A stretch of DNA of 42,773 bases from Nemertoderma westbladi (GCA_032718475.1 JAUCBJ010004432.1:1-42773); one strand, 5' to 3'; numbered from the stretch's first letter, positions 31,140 to 42,445 are shown. Numbers and translations are program-made. Notes: a model not told the origin generated them from the sequence alone.

Positions 31140-32789
31140 GATATAATGATAACCGAGTACAAACAAAGTACAAAGTTACTGTTTGTAACTAACCTGGCAC
31201 AATAATAATCGCGCAAATAGCCATATTTCGCTATATATATCTTAACTAGTTTAGTAGTTTTTATTAATAATAATTGTTTATAATACAAAAATTTCTAGAT
31301 AATATTATTAGAAGTTACACAATATTCAATAAAGAAAGTCCAATGGTCAATCTGCCACTGCACTTCCCGACCTCAACTTCGGAGGACGACTGAGAAAGAT
31401 AGTCGATGTTAACCGCACACTTGCATCCACTTGTGTCACTTCAGGTAGCGAGATTGGTAGATTAACAATCCCAATTTGTTTTGTTAGAATGTATGGCTCA
31501 GCCCATTATTATTGAGGTAATGATAATGTTGAACCATTAAGATACACTCCCAGGCGGGTTAAAAGGAGATACACTGTACTTAGAAGATGACACAAACAAG
31601 TAAATAAATTATTTTTATACAATAAAAAAATAATAAAAGTTAATGCAAATTAGCCAGTTACAAGTTGAGCGGGGGTTGGCATGCGGGACATGATAGTGCG
31701 TGGTAGAGCACTGAGACAGACAGACAGACAGAAAGACATGAAATTTTGCCCTATTTACTAATTATAATTGTGCGCTAAGGCTCGCCCTGACTGCGTGGCT
31801 CGCCCCACATAATCTTTCAACAAATAAAGTTACAATATTATTTCATCCAACAGGGCTTTATCAAATTGCATTGAATCTACTTACAAACAGTGAAGCTACA
31901 TACCACAGTACCGAACTACTACCTACCCAATCGACTGTTAGCAGAACTATTATTGTTGGAGTTGTGTTGTGTATAGCACAACTACTATTGGAGTTAAACT
32001 GGAGATCGTCCACATAGAATAGAAACCTTAAATGACTCACCACTTGTCGCATCGCAGTTCAAGTGCAAGATCTGGGATAAAAATGGTGAAATAGCAGGAA
32101 GAAATCACCCTGTAGGACACCACGTAAAGGCGAAGGCCATCAATAGTCTGAATGTAGATTTCGAGAATATATTTAATTAGTATTTTTTAATTAATATTGT
32201 TCCGGGTGAATTACTGCTGCAACTAATGAACGAACTCGTGTGTTTAATATATAAGTGCCATTAACAAGACGCACAAGAGTGCGTTTCCTCTACAGATATC
32301 GGGTTTATCAATTGGGCCGTTTCCTTTATATCCTTGTTATGCTCCACCTTCCAACTTAGGGATTTTCCCAATGCTTAAATAATAATGTTGTATCGTTGGG
32401 AACGGGTTTCAGTGCGAATAATCGGCGATTTAACATTTAGTACCGGTGAAGGAACAACGTTGTTATCAAATACGGAACAACAAAGTCAATATCTTTAAGG
32501 TCTTTTATCTTTATCAATAAGGTAATTGTTAAACAACCGCGACACCTATACTAACAGCAGAACTGTTGAACAGACAAATACCCGTATACCTCTCTGCCAA
32601 CCTAATGAGCTCTCGCCTAACCAATAAGACACAAAGACTGCTCTACTGTTAAGTAAAGGGGATCAGGAGCGTGATATTACTAAATTGTAAAGGTGGCTAA
32701 ATACAAAACCGCTACTTACCGTTGGATGGCGCTAATCTGCCGTCCGCTAATATATTTTACTAAATTTACACAGCTCCTGCAAAATCGCT
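31140..32789. other. No gene seen; microsatellite
   Basis: An (AGAC)n run lies at about 31714-31736. Other open frames are short and featureless. The part near 32500-32789 may be leader sequence downstream of the minus-strand LTR-like copy, but it has no coding. Confidence 0.4.
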
Positions 32790-34025
32790 TGTTCCTTTCT
32801 CTACCGATCGCTCGATAGAGAGCTAACTGTTCGAATCTATGAGCCACGCGGGAATAACCAAAACAATAAACCCGAGTCGGCTCCCTAAGCTTACTTAAGA
32901 CGAGTGCGTGGGGCTTTGCACTCAGAGTATATTCTTACGCCTAATTTTACTACTGTTGAAGTACGCTAATGCCTACGTCTTTTCTAATCGCGAATACTGG
33001 GGGTTCCCTAACGGAATGTGTGAATGCGAGAATATTTAAAATAATCAAAAATGGTACAGTACAAAGTCTTCCGTAAGTGATACCGCTCTGGGTCTAAACT
33101 TGCCTGCAGCTGGCTTTAGGCCAGCAACTTACTAGTGTCTTGCGTACTAACTATTGCGATCTAGTTTATTGCCCGCTAATTCAAATAACCGCTCAACGTG
33201 AATAGTTTACGGTACTCTAATTATTACCTTAGCTACTCTCCGCTATGCTGCGTACTAATTCTTAATTTTACTAATTAATTACAGTCACAAACATGTAACA
33301 GCCTAAAATACTGTATTACTTTGACCTAATCAGTAATTATTTACAGTAAACTAAGAGATAGAAATCAATCAAAGGGAAAAGAGCGCCTATCTAAGCATTC
33401 GTAATCTTAGGCACACTTTAGTAACACATCAATCAGAGTCAGCAATCACAGATCACAATAGCACGACTTGCAATTATACAATCTGCAATTATATAATTCG
33501 CAACTTACTTACGTACTTACCCACTTACTTACTGTAAGGTATGCAGGCCCCTCCCGGGTACATCTAGGCTTCCTAACTAACCCAATTCCTGCCCCCTAAT
33601 ACTAAATAGAGACAAAACCTTGGATCATCAGCCCCCTAATTACTGTACCGGCGAGCGGTCTCCAACCCACAGTCCAAACTGCCCGACCGCAACGTTGACC
33701 CCCGCCAGCGTTGCCCGCTTTTGAATCCTCCGCTCTCCCTTAGTCGCTCAACCCCCCGATGTGCCCACCGCCTACTGGCACCTTAGCCCTCCATTATGCT
33801 AATAGCTACCGTAGCGGCGCATGCAAAATCACAAAGTCTGACAGTCTCAGAAATCCCTTAGGATTATTGCGCAGAAAGGAATCACATAGAACCATTAATC
33901 AAAAGGTAGAAATCATAGTTCCAGTTGTAATTAGCAGTAATCGAAGGAATTAATTAAGAAACACAATCGAGAGTAATCGCACTAGCAAATCATTCCAAGA
34001 AATTAATCAAAATTAGCAAATTGCA
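32790..34025 (-). repeat. LTR-like dispersed segment, copy 2
   Basis: This is the reverse-oriented, diverged partner of 6290-7545. Both share GTACGCAGCATAGCGGAGA and the GCTGGCCTAAAGCCAGC palindrome-like block, and they end in TTAGGGAGCC then TTTATTGTTTTGGTT. It lacks the 180-bp repeat A that flanks copy 1. About 100 bp separate it from the right copy of the 1.23-kb inverted repeat. Confidence 0.6.
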
Positions 34026-34175
34026 GAAAATACGCTAAAATATCCGTCAAAATTGAATAGAGACAGCTCAGCAAGTACAAAGGTGATAGCAGATCATGTG
34101 AGGTGTCATGTGAGGCTCTACCGGCACACGTGAAGCTGTGGAAAATTCTGTTTGGTTTCCATGTGCGATATTTAG

Positions 34176-34183
34176 TATAAAAA
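34176..34183 (+). promoter_or_regulatory. TATA box of the right inverted repeat
   Basis: TATAAAAAGGCC at the equivalent position to the left copy. Upstream CCAAT elements are missing because homology stops at 34130, so its activity would differ from the left copy. Confidence 0.45.
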
Positions 34184-34823
34184 GGCCGGTTTGCCTTCGG
34201 TTACCACCTTACTTCTTAGAACGTTATCACGTTATTATTAACTCATTCTTGTAAAATTAGTTTATTCGGTTTCTTGTTGAAACTTTATTTGATAAATCCT
34301 TTGTAAAACTGTAAATATACTGCAAATTCCTGAACATGTTTTCTTTTGGTCCAACTTTGAGACAGCCAAACATCGGGAAGATGACAGCCTAGACCGTTAG
34401 GCCGTCAGCAACGCAGGGAAAAGATGTCCACAACACGCTAGCGCCCACATTGGATTGACCGCGCACCCCCTTTGCCCTTCGAAATACTCCACTTGCCATG
34501 CAGCGCCCGCTTTGTGAGAAAGGTAAGACTTTGTTCGACGCCCTTGCCCGCCGTAAGACCTATAGATCAGGGTAAGCGTGACGCCGTCCTGGACGCCGCA
34601 AATTTAGGATCAAATAATTATATTCAGACAGAAACACACCCCCCCCCCCCCCCCCTTTGTCAGTCCTACGAACCCCTGGGTTAACCTGTACTTCCTACAG
34701 GTGCGAACTATTGCCATTCGTCAGTACGCGAGTACATAGGTACGGACAGCATATGTTCCATAATTTAGTGATTTGTAGTACTGACTGTTTGGTACCGGTT
34801 CGCTTTGTAGAACGTACATTAGT

Positions 34824-34824
<1 letters not shown>

Positions 34825-34854
<30 letters not shown>
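34825..34854. repeat. C30 homopolymer
   Basis: A pure run of 30 C; the partner tract in the left repeat is 18. A second tract of 17 C lies at 34639-34655. Confidence 0.95.
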
Positions 34855-35465
34855 TGTCTGGAGTTAGCTATTTGATCAGGCAAGGAGTATTTCTGCTACC
34901 GGCACACTGCTTGGCCTAGGGAGGTTTATTAATATCCTACCGCGCCTTGCCACGTACTGATAGGTATTGCTGCTAACTACCGCGGCAACAAAGTTCTAGA
35001 ATTAAATTAGTATACCAGATCAGCTAACGTACGGTAGCGATTAACCCCTATTTCTTATCTTACAACCAGAATCTGGTGTTTGTGCCGATCACGGGTGTAG
35101 TTACTAACACCGTGGTTGCCCATTGGGTTGTGGATAGGAAGAAGAGAGCTTTGACGTCATTTGTGAGTATAAAGTTCTACAAAACGCGACTAGTTTATTT
35201 TAGTAGCTAGCGCACGGTATCATTTCGGTCAGAAAATCACTAAAACCTAGTAAAAGGAAATACACGAAATTGTTTTATTTGTAACACACCCACACACACA
35301 CGCCCTAAAACATATTGCCCTTAGAGTTCTACTAGCTATAGCGCACTATACATTATTTTAGGTAGAAATTATCTGTATTTGTAAAATTAGGATCTGATAT
35401 TTAGTTGCGGCAATAAGGAGTATTTCACTTTCGTTATTAAACTGTTGTTTTCTGTCCAGCAGTAT

Positions 35466-36171
35466 TGTTACATTTAGGCCTGACCCTTTAGACTGATTTC
35501 GTACAGGGGGATCAGTTATCGTTACATTTAGGCACCACCTTTTAGGCTGATTTAGACAGGGGTAATCAGCATTGTTACACTAGGTCTGTTAACCACCTAG
35601 TTCGTATATAAACCATATAAATCACACCGCGGCAAGTTACTGTATTTAGGACTGTCAGTGATAGTTAGGATTCGCTGCGCGGGGATTGTTTTCCCGTGAG
35701 TTTGGTCTGTTACTGTAACTGTACATCTGCCTCACCGGTTAGAGGACAGGTATCCTTTTGTCTAGTACGTAGGCATTAGACCCGCTCACGTACATAGAAT
35801 AGATACTAGGCTCTGTTCCTCGCCAGTAGTCGTTTGTGTACTGTATCTGTTTGTTTAGATATCCTGGACTGGGATTTGTTGTCAGATACTGTACGAGCCC
35901 GTATACATTACTAGAGTCTCATAGTAAGATACATCGTTACTAGGATCTGGTAAGCGGTATACTACTGGACCCTTACAACTATACTACAGGACTGGCACAC
36001 CCCTTCATCCGACTTCGCTAGCGAAGTCCATTGGTTTGGTATTGCTTTATACTGTTATAGACATTGTTATCAAAGGATTTGTATGAAATTTAGTACACAA
36101 TCGTAATTATTAGTAACATAATAAATTTTGGTGTCAAGAAATAAAGGACGAGCGCAGCGAGGCTTGTAACA
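35466..36171 (+). mobile_element. Possible solo LTR
   Basis: The segment begins TGTTACA and ends TGTAACA, perfect 7-bp inverted termini typical of LTRs. It has a TATA box (TATATAAA, 35605-35612), AATAAA at 36141-36146 near the 3' end and no coding. A 56-bp sequence is imperfectly repeated at its start (35464-35580). No 5-bp target duplication is evident, and no partner LTR is in the window, so this is a hypothesis. Confidence 0.4.
35981..36032. repeat. 52-bp sequence with inverted copy at 39523-39574
   Basis: It contains the 18-bp perfect palindrome GACTTCGCTAGCGAAGTC and an adjoining CTACAGGACTGGCA block. The inverted copy is at 39523-39574, where one palindrome base is changed, immediately before dispersed repeat D copy 2. 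Confidence 0.85.
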
Positions 36172-36429
36172 AAGGGGACGTCGAGTGTTGTGTACTAACT
36201 ATTCATTATAGTCTAGAACGACCGTGTTGAGTTAGTACATTGTGCGACATAAAAAACGATGTGAACAGTACCCCTATTGGTAGGGAAATGTTGTTACACA
36301 GATGATATCGGATTCAACTAACGGTATATTTGTCTCACCCCGCAATACAGCAATATACATGGACCTCCCTCTCTCTATATTCTTTATCTCTGGTCATTTA
36401 CTATCCTAAGTCAAGCCAGGTTCCAGGTA

Positions 36430-36451
36430 CCCCCCCCCCCCCCCCCCCCCC
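36430..36451. repeat. C22 homopolymer
   Basis: A run of about 22 C between ordinary AT-rich sequence. The reading frame crossing it is an artefact. Confidence 0.9.
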
Positions 36452-36462
36452 AACGGCCTTTC

Positions 36463-36622
36463 TGATATTATTACTTTATAGGGCTATTATTATTAGGTAC
36501 TTTATATTACTATTAGGTACTTACTTTATATTACTATTAGGTATACTTACTTTATATTACTATTAGGTACTTACTTTATATTACTAGTAGGTACTCTCTA
36601 TGTTATTACTTTATTATTTATT
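36463..36622. repeat. Tandem array, about 24-bp unit, 5-6 copies
   Basis: TATTACTATTAGGTACTTAC repeats with small indels; the outer units are degenerate. Confidence 0.85.
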
Positions 36623-38186
36623 ACGATAGCCGACCCAATATTCCCCACCCCAGACTGAAAACACATCAATGACCCCGATACGGGCTCTTCATTAACACTA
36701 ATTCTGATACAGCTTTAATATTTTATATTTTGATATATGGACTACATTTGTAGTCTTTTACATTTCCTTTTAAATTAAATGGATATTAATATATTATATC
36801 CATCTGTAGTATATATAAGTACAAATTAATATATTATTTGTGGCTAGGCCTCCAAGGTCATAAAATCATAAAGAAACGCAGTTAAACATTGGTACACTGT
36901 ATAATTCAGTTCGCAGTTTAAGATAGACAGTTACCGGAACTGTGTTAGATTAAGCTACCTAATCAAAAAATAAAATTCTAACATGGAAAATGGTCTGAAT
37001 GTTATACTTGCACTTTCGTTTATAGTCTTATTGTAGACAATTTGTCCTCTACAATTTGTTTCTCGCAAAATTAAATATCGCATTTCTTCAGGCAAAATTC
37101 AAGGCGAAATTATGGAAAATATAGCAAACCAAATATGCAAGGGAAGAGGTAACCTAACGGATAGATGCTAATATAAATATACATATGTTTTATTCAGTTA
37201 TTATAATTTGTTTGTGCTATAATTGGTTAGCTTGAATTTAAGTATATTACTTTATAGTAGCTTACATACTGTACGCACAGGTGCTGCGAAGCAACACCTT
37301 GGCCCTACGACGCTTATTCATTTTGATTATCAGTCTACTCTTAATGTAGACTGCCTCATGTGTTATTTATCATAACTATGAGTTTTAATGAATAAAAGAG
37401 ATAAACTTAACTTAAACTTAACTTTCAGTTTTAAATAGATTAAAACTGTCCTCATTTTTCGGTTTTATCAACGCTTTAGGCACAAACTTTATAATGTCAG
37501 CTCTCCCACATTTGGTAGGTAGAGAGTAGAGACTAGACAGCTAGAGGGGGTGAATCAACGTATTTTATGCCGGATTTTGATACATAAGTATTGCGCTCAA
37601 TGGCTGCAATAGTTTCATTTCCAGAGGAACTCTAGGATGACTCTGATCCTGCCTCCTGACTGATTCGGTATAATATATTATAATTACTATCTGAATCAGT
37701 TTCTGATTCATGAGAGTAATGAGTTATACTGGAGTCTATTTCATCACCATCATGACCAATGATCAATGTTTATTGTGCGTAAGTCTTCGTTCATTGTAAA
37801 ATATAAATTATTGGTAGAAACTTGAGAGTATAATCAGATTGAACTACACTCCGACACTGTATGAAACCAATTCTACTGTATACTTCAGTACCCTATCCAA
37901 TACATAGGTTGGTAAGTAGAAACCTTAGGAATACACAAAATTTTAGGCAACCACATGCATTTATTACGAAGATATTGATATTTAGATTATGAGAAACTAC
38001 AATTGTAGTCCATATACCAAAATTAGTGTTAATTAAAAAATCTTCAATCAAATTATTGATTATTATTATTAATAAAAAAAAAGATAATGAAATTATTAAT
38101 TAATAAATTGATTAAGTATCAATCCCGAATATTAAACATAAACCGGAAAATTAAACGAGTGACTCCCCTGTAGACTCCTTTATTTA
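36623..38186. other. No clear gene; weak inverted ends
   Basis: ATTAACACTAATT with TATATGGACTACA nearby at 36693-36760 is matched inverted at about 37995-38035. The ends could therefore belong to a 1.3-kb transposon. A minus-strand frame at about 37640-37770 gives an acidic SHESETDSDSNY-like peptide, interrupted by a stop, which is too little to name. Confidence 0.3.
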
Positions 38187-38385
38187 TCTCAGTTTTTATG
38201 AGTCTCTCCGGGTGCGGACTCAACGTGTGACCCCCTGTAGAGAAATATCTCAGTTTTTATGAGTCTCTCCGGGCGCGGACTCAACGTGTGACCCCCTGTA
38301 GAGAAATATCTCAGTTTTTATAAGTCTCTCCTGGTTCGGACTCAACGTGTGACACCCTGTAGAGAAATATCTCAGTTCACAGTTT
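38187..38385. repeat. Tandem array, 61-bp unit, 3 copies plus partials
   Basis: TCTCAGTTTTTATGAGTCTC starts units at 38187, 38248 and 38309 with an exact 61-bp period. Partial units lie before 38187 and after 38370. Units are nearly identical. Confidence 0.93.
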
Positions 38386-39520
38386 GACGTGATACGAAAC
38401 GATATCATATTTCGGCCTGGTATACAATAATATTTATTTATTTTATCCACTTCCCGTTATTCGGAGGAATTTAATTTACTAATTTAGTTTGTGCGGCTGT
38501 ATCGCCAGAATGCGAGTCGCGCCGTTTCTGCCTATCCGTTTCTTCCATAGATCTCTTTTGTACTCCATTAAGAAGGGTGTTTGCTAGGATACGGCAAGCA
38601 GCTATTGGTGGCAGTGGGGAGATACTGTACTGTACCGTAATAGACCGCAATCATGTGCACTACTTGAGTTAGTTGTTTGTAGCACCGTATAGTTCCATTA
38701 GGTAAAGCATCCACCCACGCAGCCGACACCATGGTCCATCATAAGAGGTGATGAGGCATGAGGAGCAAGTTGTAATCCACCACGAGTTAGGGCTGGGGTA
38801 AATAATATATTATCCTCCTCTAAAATATCACCTGTGATGTCTAACTCTGGGATTACCTTTACCAGGGCAGGAATCCTGCAACGTAAGTTGCTTCTTTGAC
38901 AAAAGTGAAACCTGCATATTCGTCGTTATGGAAGAAGAAAAGCAATAGGCTACTTGGAACTCCGATCGCTTCACAAAAATGTCAGTATCGCGACCGTATC
39001 CTGCGATTCCCTTTAGCCACGTAGAAACAACGGGTTCAGTCAGCTACAAAAAGCCCCCAATTAAATCTCGCTCATTGAGCAACTGAAGTTGGCGTTCCGC
39101 AATGGGAGGGAGTTCTCGTGGAGTGCGGGGTCGCGGTGGAACACACGATAAGGGAAGTAGAATGGACGTATTGTTGGTCACAAGGAACCGCCAGGGACTT
39201 TCTTGTGCGGAATTCCCGCGGCTGCGCGGGACACTCTGGCCAATGTCAGAATGTTGAATACAAATGACGGCAGTGCTTCCATAACTTAAACGGAGAGCCG
39301 TCATCTGCCTGCACTGCGTCGTGGTAGCGCGGCGATCCACTGATCTCATTCGGCACCGACAGGCAGACAGGAGGAAGTTTCACTGCGCGAACGTTCAGTA
39401 AACTGCAGAACTGTCTATAACTGTCTAGCTGTCTGTTTGTAGGTTAAGTATACCAGTATACTGGTATAATAAATCATTCTACGGTAGCAGTACTGCAGTA
39501 CAGCTTACAGCAGTATGAAA
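38386..39520. other. No gene seen
   Basis: More GC-rich than the surroundings at 39040-39370, with an open minus frame of 101 codons there. Its product has no recognisable domain and no supporting splice signals, so I do not call it. Confidence 0.35.
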
Positions 39521-39589
39521 TGAATGGACTTCGCTAGCAAAGTCGGATCAGGCAGTATGCCAGTCCTGTAGTATAGTAGTCCTTGGTAG

Positions 39590-40125
39590 CTATTCATAAA
39601 TAAACAAAATCTTCTAGAATATGGTATTTTTATTTAATAGAATAAAATAGCCTCATGCAGATGCAAAACCATGCAACTTTTGAACGCTCATATCTCAGCT
39701 ATTTCTTATCGAAATTTAGATTATGTTACATATTTGGAATCCTTACATGGCCAGCTTTCCTTCAGTACCAACAAATCACTATATGGTTGAAGAATAACTG
39801 GAGTGTAACTGGTGAAATATCACCGGAGACAACTTTTTTAAACGCTTGTAGCTAAAGAATGAAAGCAAAAAAAAATTCTGGCTCACCCACGGAGAAGGAG
39901 GGAGGTGAAACTATCTCTATTTCAAATTTCAAGCAATCTCATTAAGATTTCTATTTACATTAGGATTAAGATTCCTATTTACATTCCTCCATATGTACAG
40001 GAAATTAAACGAATTATTCATTCATTCATTCATTTGTAGAAAAATTAGGGGGGGGGGGGGGGGGGGGGAGTGGGCCGTGTCACTGAATTACGACACTATA
40101 ATATTCTGGGACGTGATGTAATTTA
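39590..40125 (+). repeat. Dispersed repeat D, copy 2
   Basis: This matches 19221-19668. It contains a 67-codon frame (39655-39855) parallel to the one in copy 1, an (ATTC)n run at about 40013-40034 and a G tract at about 40049-40068. Both copies end in a CGACACTATA block. Confidence 0.85.
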
Positions 40126-40302
40126 GGACCCCCTCACAGGTAGCTACTTATTTCTGCAACTTGTTTCTGAAAAGTGATGAAGGTTATGTGTGTGAGGGGT
40201 CTAGCAACAAGTTGCAGCAACTTGTTTTTTCTGAGTGAGGGGGTCCAGCAACAAGTTTAAGAAACAAGTTGCAGAAACATGTTGCTCCGTGTGAGAGGGG
40301 CC
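40126..40302. mobile_element. 177-bp fold-back MITE
   Basis: The left end GGACCCCCTCACAGG and right end TGTGAGAGGGGCC are inverted. CAACTTGTTTCT and AGAAACAAGTTGC continue the pairing inward. TA flanks both sides. No coding. Confidence 0.7.
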
Positions 40303-40635
40303 TAAGTATATATATATATATTATATATTAAGTATTTATATAATACTCAGTACTTTTTACAGTCACACGTTAGGAACTAGAGGCCACAGGCCATGCCTCC
40401 CAACATTAGCAGTTAACATCCGTAAACCGAGATAAGAGAATGATAATCCTCATATTCTAATACAGACTCAGTCGTTGCCTAGGTCAACAGGGATCCCGTC
40501 TCTCATTGATAGACAAGGCTGCGGTATAGAATATAGAGAAGAGAGTAGAACGGTTGTTTTGAATTGTATTTGTGGTCTACTTCAATTTATTCTTGCAGCT
40601 GAGAAATGGTATTTTAAATTTTAGTAGATACTCAC
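40303..40635. other. No gene seen; TA microsatellite
   Basis: A TA run at about 40308-40330, then unremarkable sequence up to the possible exon. Confidence 0.4.
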
Positions 40636-40793
40636 TCATTTGATGATTGTAAATCGTCTCTCAGTTCCGTGGCAGTGAGCAAAGCTCCTAGGTCGCAATC
40701 TATTGTTCGAATCAAGTTGATGTAGTTATTAATTGTTGTCAGCCGTTTGCATAAAGTGTCCTGTTTCATAACCAAATTCATAGTTCTTGTAAT
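40636..40793 (-). CDS. Possible internal exon of an unidentified host gene
   Basis: On the minus strand a 158-nt open segment is bounded by a pyrimidine-rich acceptor ending GCTGTCAG and a strong donor, GA followed by GTGAGTAT. It encodes about 52 residues, helical and charged, including KQDTLCKRLTTINNYIN and RTIDCDLGALL. Both splice sites fit the open frame, which is unlikely by chance but not proof. No neighbouring exon could be matched, and I do not recognise the family. Confidence 0.4.
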
Positions 40794-40940
40794 CTGACAG
40801 CAAATATGACATACAAGAAACACTGATGACTTAGAAATGGTAACAATGAGTGCTCTTCATTTGTAGAAACGATTTTATAATGGTGGTATTGAGTATGCAA
40901 TTTTCCTTGTGGGCAATTTATTGTTTGGTGGGTAAGTGTC

Positions 40941-41020
40941 ATTGGGGGCAATTGTCTTCGGGGGCAATTGTTCGGGGTGCAATTGACCAGGGGGCTATTG
41001 TCCATGGAAAAATTGTCCTA
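40941..41020. repeat. Degenerate tandem of a GGGGGCAATTGTC motif
   Basis: About five units spaced 15-20 bp apart, each with GGGGCAATTG or a near variant. Short frames on both strands here are a by-product. Confidence 0.7.
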
Positions 41021-41334
41021 TCATGGGATATTGAGTGCCGTCCTTGCAGAACTAACTTTGCAATAACTTTTTGAGAATTTGGAATTGAATATTTGGAAAT
41101 TTCACAAATAACGTTTTGAGTTTGTGCATGGAATTTGCTTAAACTACTGTACACTGATTTCAAATATCGAAACCGTTTTTGGTTTCGACCAACCATTAAA
41201 ACTTTGGGTGTGTGAATATCTACTGTGTATTCACTCTACTCGTTATATAACAGTGTTCTACAACTAATAAGTGGGTCACTGCAATTCCAAGCAATAATTT
41301 AGTCATAGATATGCCTTTCTGCCCACAAGATGAT

Positions 41335-41917
41335 AGCACAATCCTGCCCTCAAAAGGTAATGGCACGTAACTCCAAAAAACCTCAATCTGAAATATCAAG
41401 CCCCAAATTTTTTTGTATGCGGTTTTAGTATGCTGTAGCTACTAGGGGTGATTTCATTGGATAGTGCATACTCTGATACGTTTTTTCTTATACTTTTCGT
41501 ACATATCCATATGTCTATAGAGCCAAACGAGGCCACTTATACTCAGTTAAGTGTTTTTGCTTTATGCAGTCTGACAGTACAGTAGGCCTACCCACATGAA
41601 CAATAAAACGGATACAATGGCAGAATGACATAACTCATATTTAAAATTGTCAATAATTACGTTCTTTTGAGTTTGTAATTTGACTTAGGTGCTTTTTACT
41701 TTGTAACAACACCAAATTTTGCAATAATCGAGTTGGGTAAATTTCAAATAAAAATGTCAAACAACCATCATTTGGAGTCATTGATATATCAGAAGTATAT
41801 AGAAGTAGTCTAAAGTACATAGCTTTGAAGTATGTGCTTCATTTTGCAATAATATTAACTCAAAACTGCAAAATTTGGAGTTACGTGCCTCTCTGCCTTA
41901 GGAGGGCAGAATTGCTG
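41335..41917. mobile_element. Possible 580-bp element with imperfect inverted ends
   Basis: AGCACAATCCTGCCCTC and GGCACGTAACTCCAAA at 41335-41378 are matched inverted by TTTGGAGTTACGTGCC and GAGGGCAGAATTGCT at 41873-41917, with small gaps. The interior is AT-rich with no transposase. No target duplication is clear. Confidence 0.6.
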
Positions 41918-42224
41918 AGGCGGACTGGACATTTATCGTAAGATCGATTTCTGTTTCGGTGGAAAAGTTATTGACTTCATCTTACATAGGTATATACTGG
42001 TTGGTAACAATGTGATGTGAATGGAATAAAGATTAAAGACAATTATTTTTACCCTAGCAATCACTCGGCCCATGTGAAGTACACTAGACTTTCTGCTGTT
42101 ATATTTCACTTTGCATTTTACCCCCATGTGAAGAAAACCATGTTTTCACCAAAAACCCAATTTACATAAGAGCTGAATCTAATAAAAACATTAACCCTAT
42201 TAAACTCGGGGGGAGGGGGAGGGG

Positions 42225-42445
42225 TCATTGTGCTCAGGCTGGTCCTCAAGGTGAAAACAATGTCAGCGGAGGCGGCTTTTTTTTAAGTATCAAGCTTGGG
42301 GGTACCAATGAGAAACCTCAAAGTGGAGATAGTCTTCAGCATGTAAAGCATGTAACCAAAAAGTGCAGCTGCGTCAACCAGAGATTGAACCTGGGGCCCC
42401 CTGAATGAAAGACCAGATTGTTACCACAGTAGTAGGAGAAGCATA
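42225..42445 (-). mobile_element. Chimeric retroposon: tRNA-Glu-like head plus LINE fragment
   Basis: On the minus strand, 42445 to about 42370 resembles tRNA-Glu: CTGGTCTTTCATTCAG forms an anticodon stem-loop with TTC, and CCAGGTTCAATCTCTGG forms the T arm with a B box. It is followed by 42330-42225, which aligns with 19995-20100, the LINE coding region (TCTCATTGG...CCCCCAAGCTTGA...GCCTCCGCT). The acceptor stem and A box are degraded, so it is not a functional tRNA. Confidence 0.65.

Larger units (their letters stand above)
34130..35372 (+). repeat. 1.23-kb inverted repeat, right copy
   Basis: This is the reverse complement of 17295-18522, with near identity. It begins inside what is a 116-bp duplicated promoter module in the left copy, so the CCAAT boxes are absent here. 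Both C tracts are longer than their partners. Rightward transcription from its TATA box would run into the possible LTR at 35466. Confidence 0.93.

Noticed and set aside
34472-34875. Proline-rich open frames in the inverted repeats (also 17792-18180 minus)
   Set aside because: They exist only because homopolymer C or G tracts read as Pro or Gly, and they have no motifs.
17295-35372. A Polinton/Maverick element bounded by the long inverted repeats
   Set aside because: Size and long inverted ends fit, but no DNA polymerase B, retroviral-type integrase, packaging ATPase or capsid gene is visible between them.
37640-37770. piggyBac-type transposase N-terminus (acidic minus-strand peptide)
   Set aside because: Only an acidic Ser/Asp/Glu-rich stretch with a stop; no catalytic motifs or TTAA-flanked termini were confirmed.
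39044-39349. 101-codon minus-strand frame in a GC-richer patch
   Set aside because: No domain, splice context or repeat partner; GC-rich sequence gives longer chance frames.
40850-41196. Repetitive peptide frames on both strands near 41 kb
   Set aside because: They arise from the degenerate CAATTG tandem repeat rather than from coding selection.
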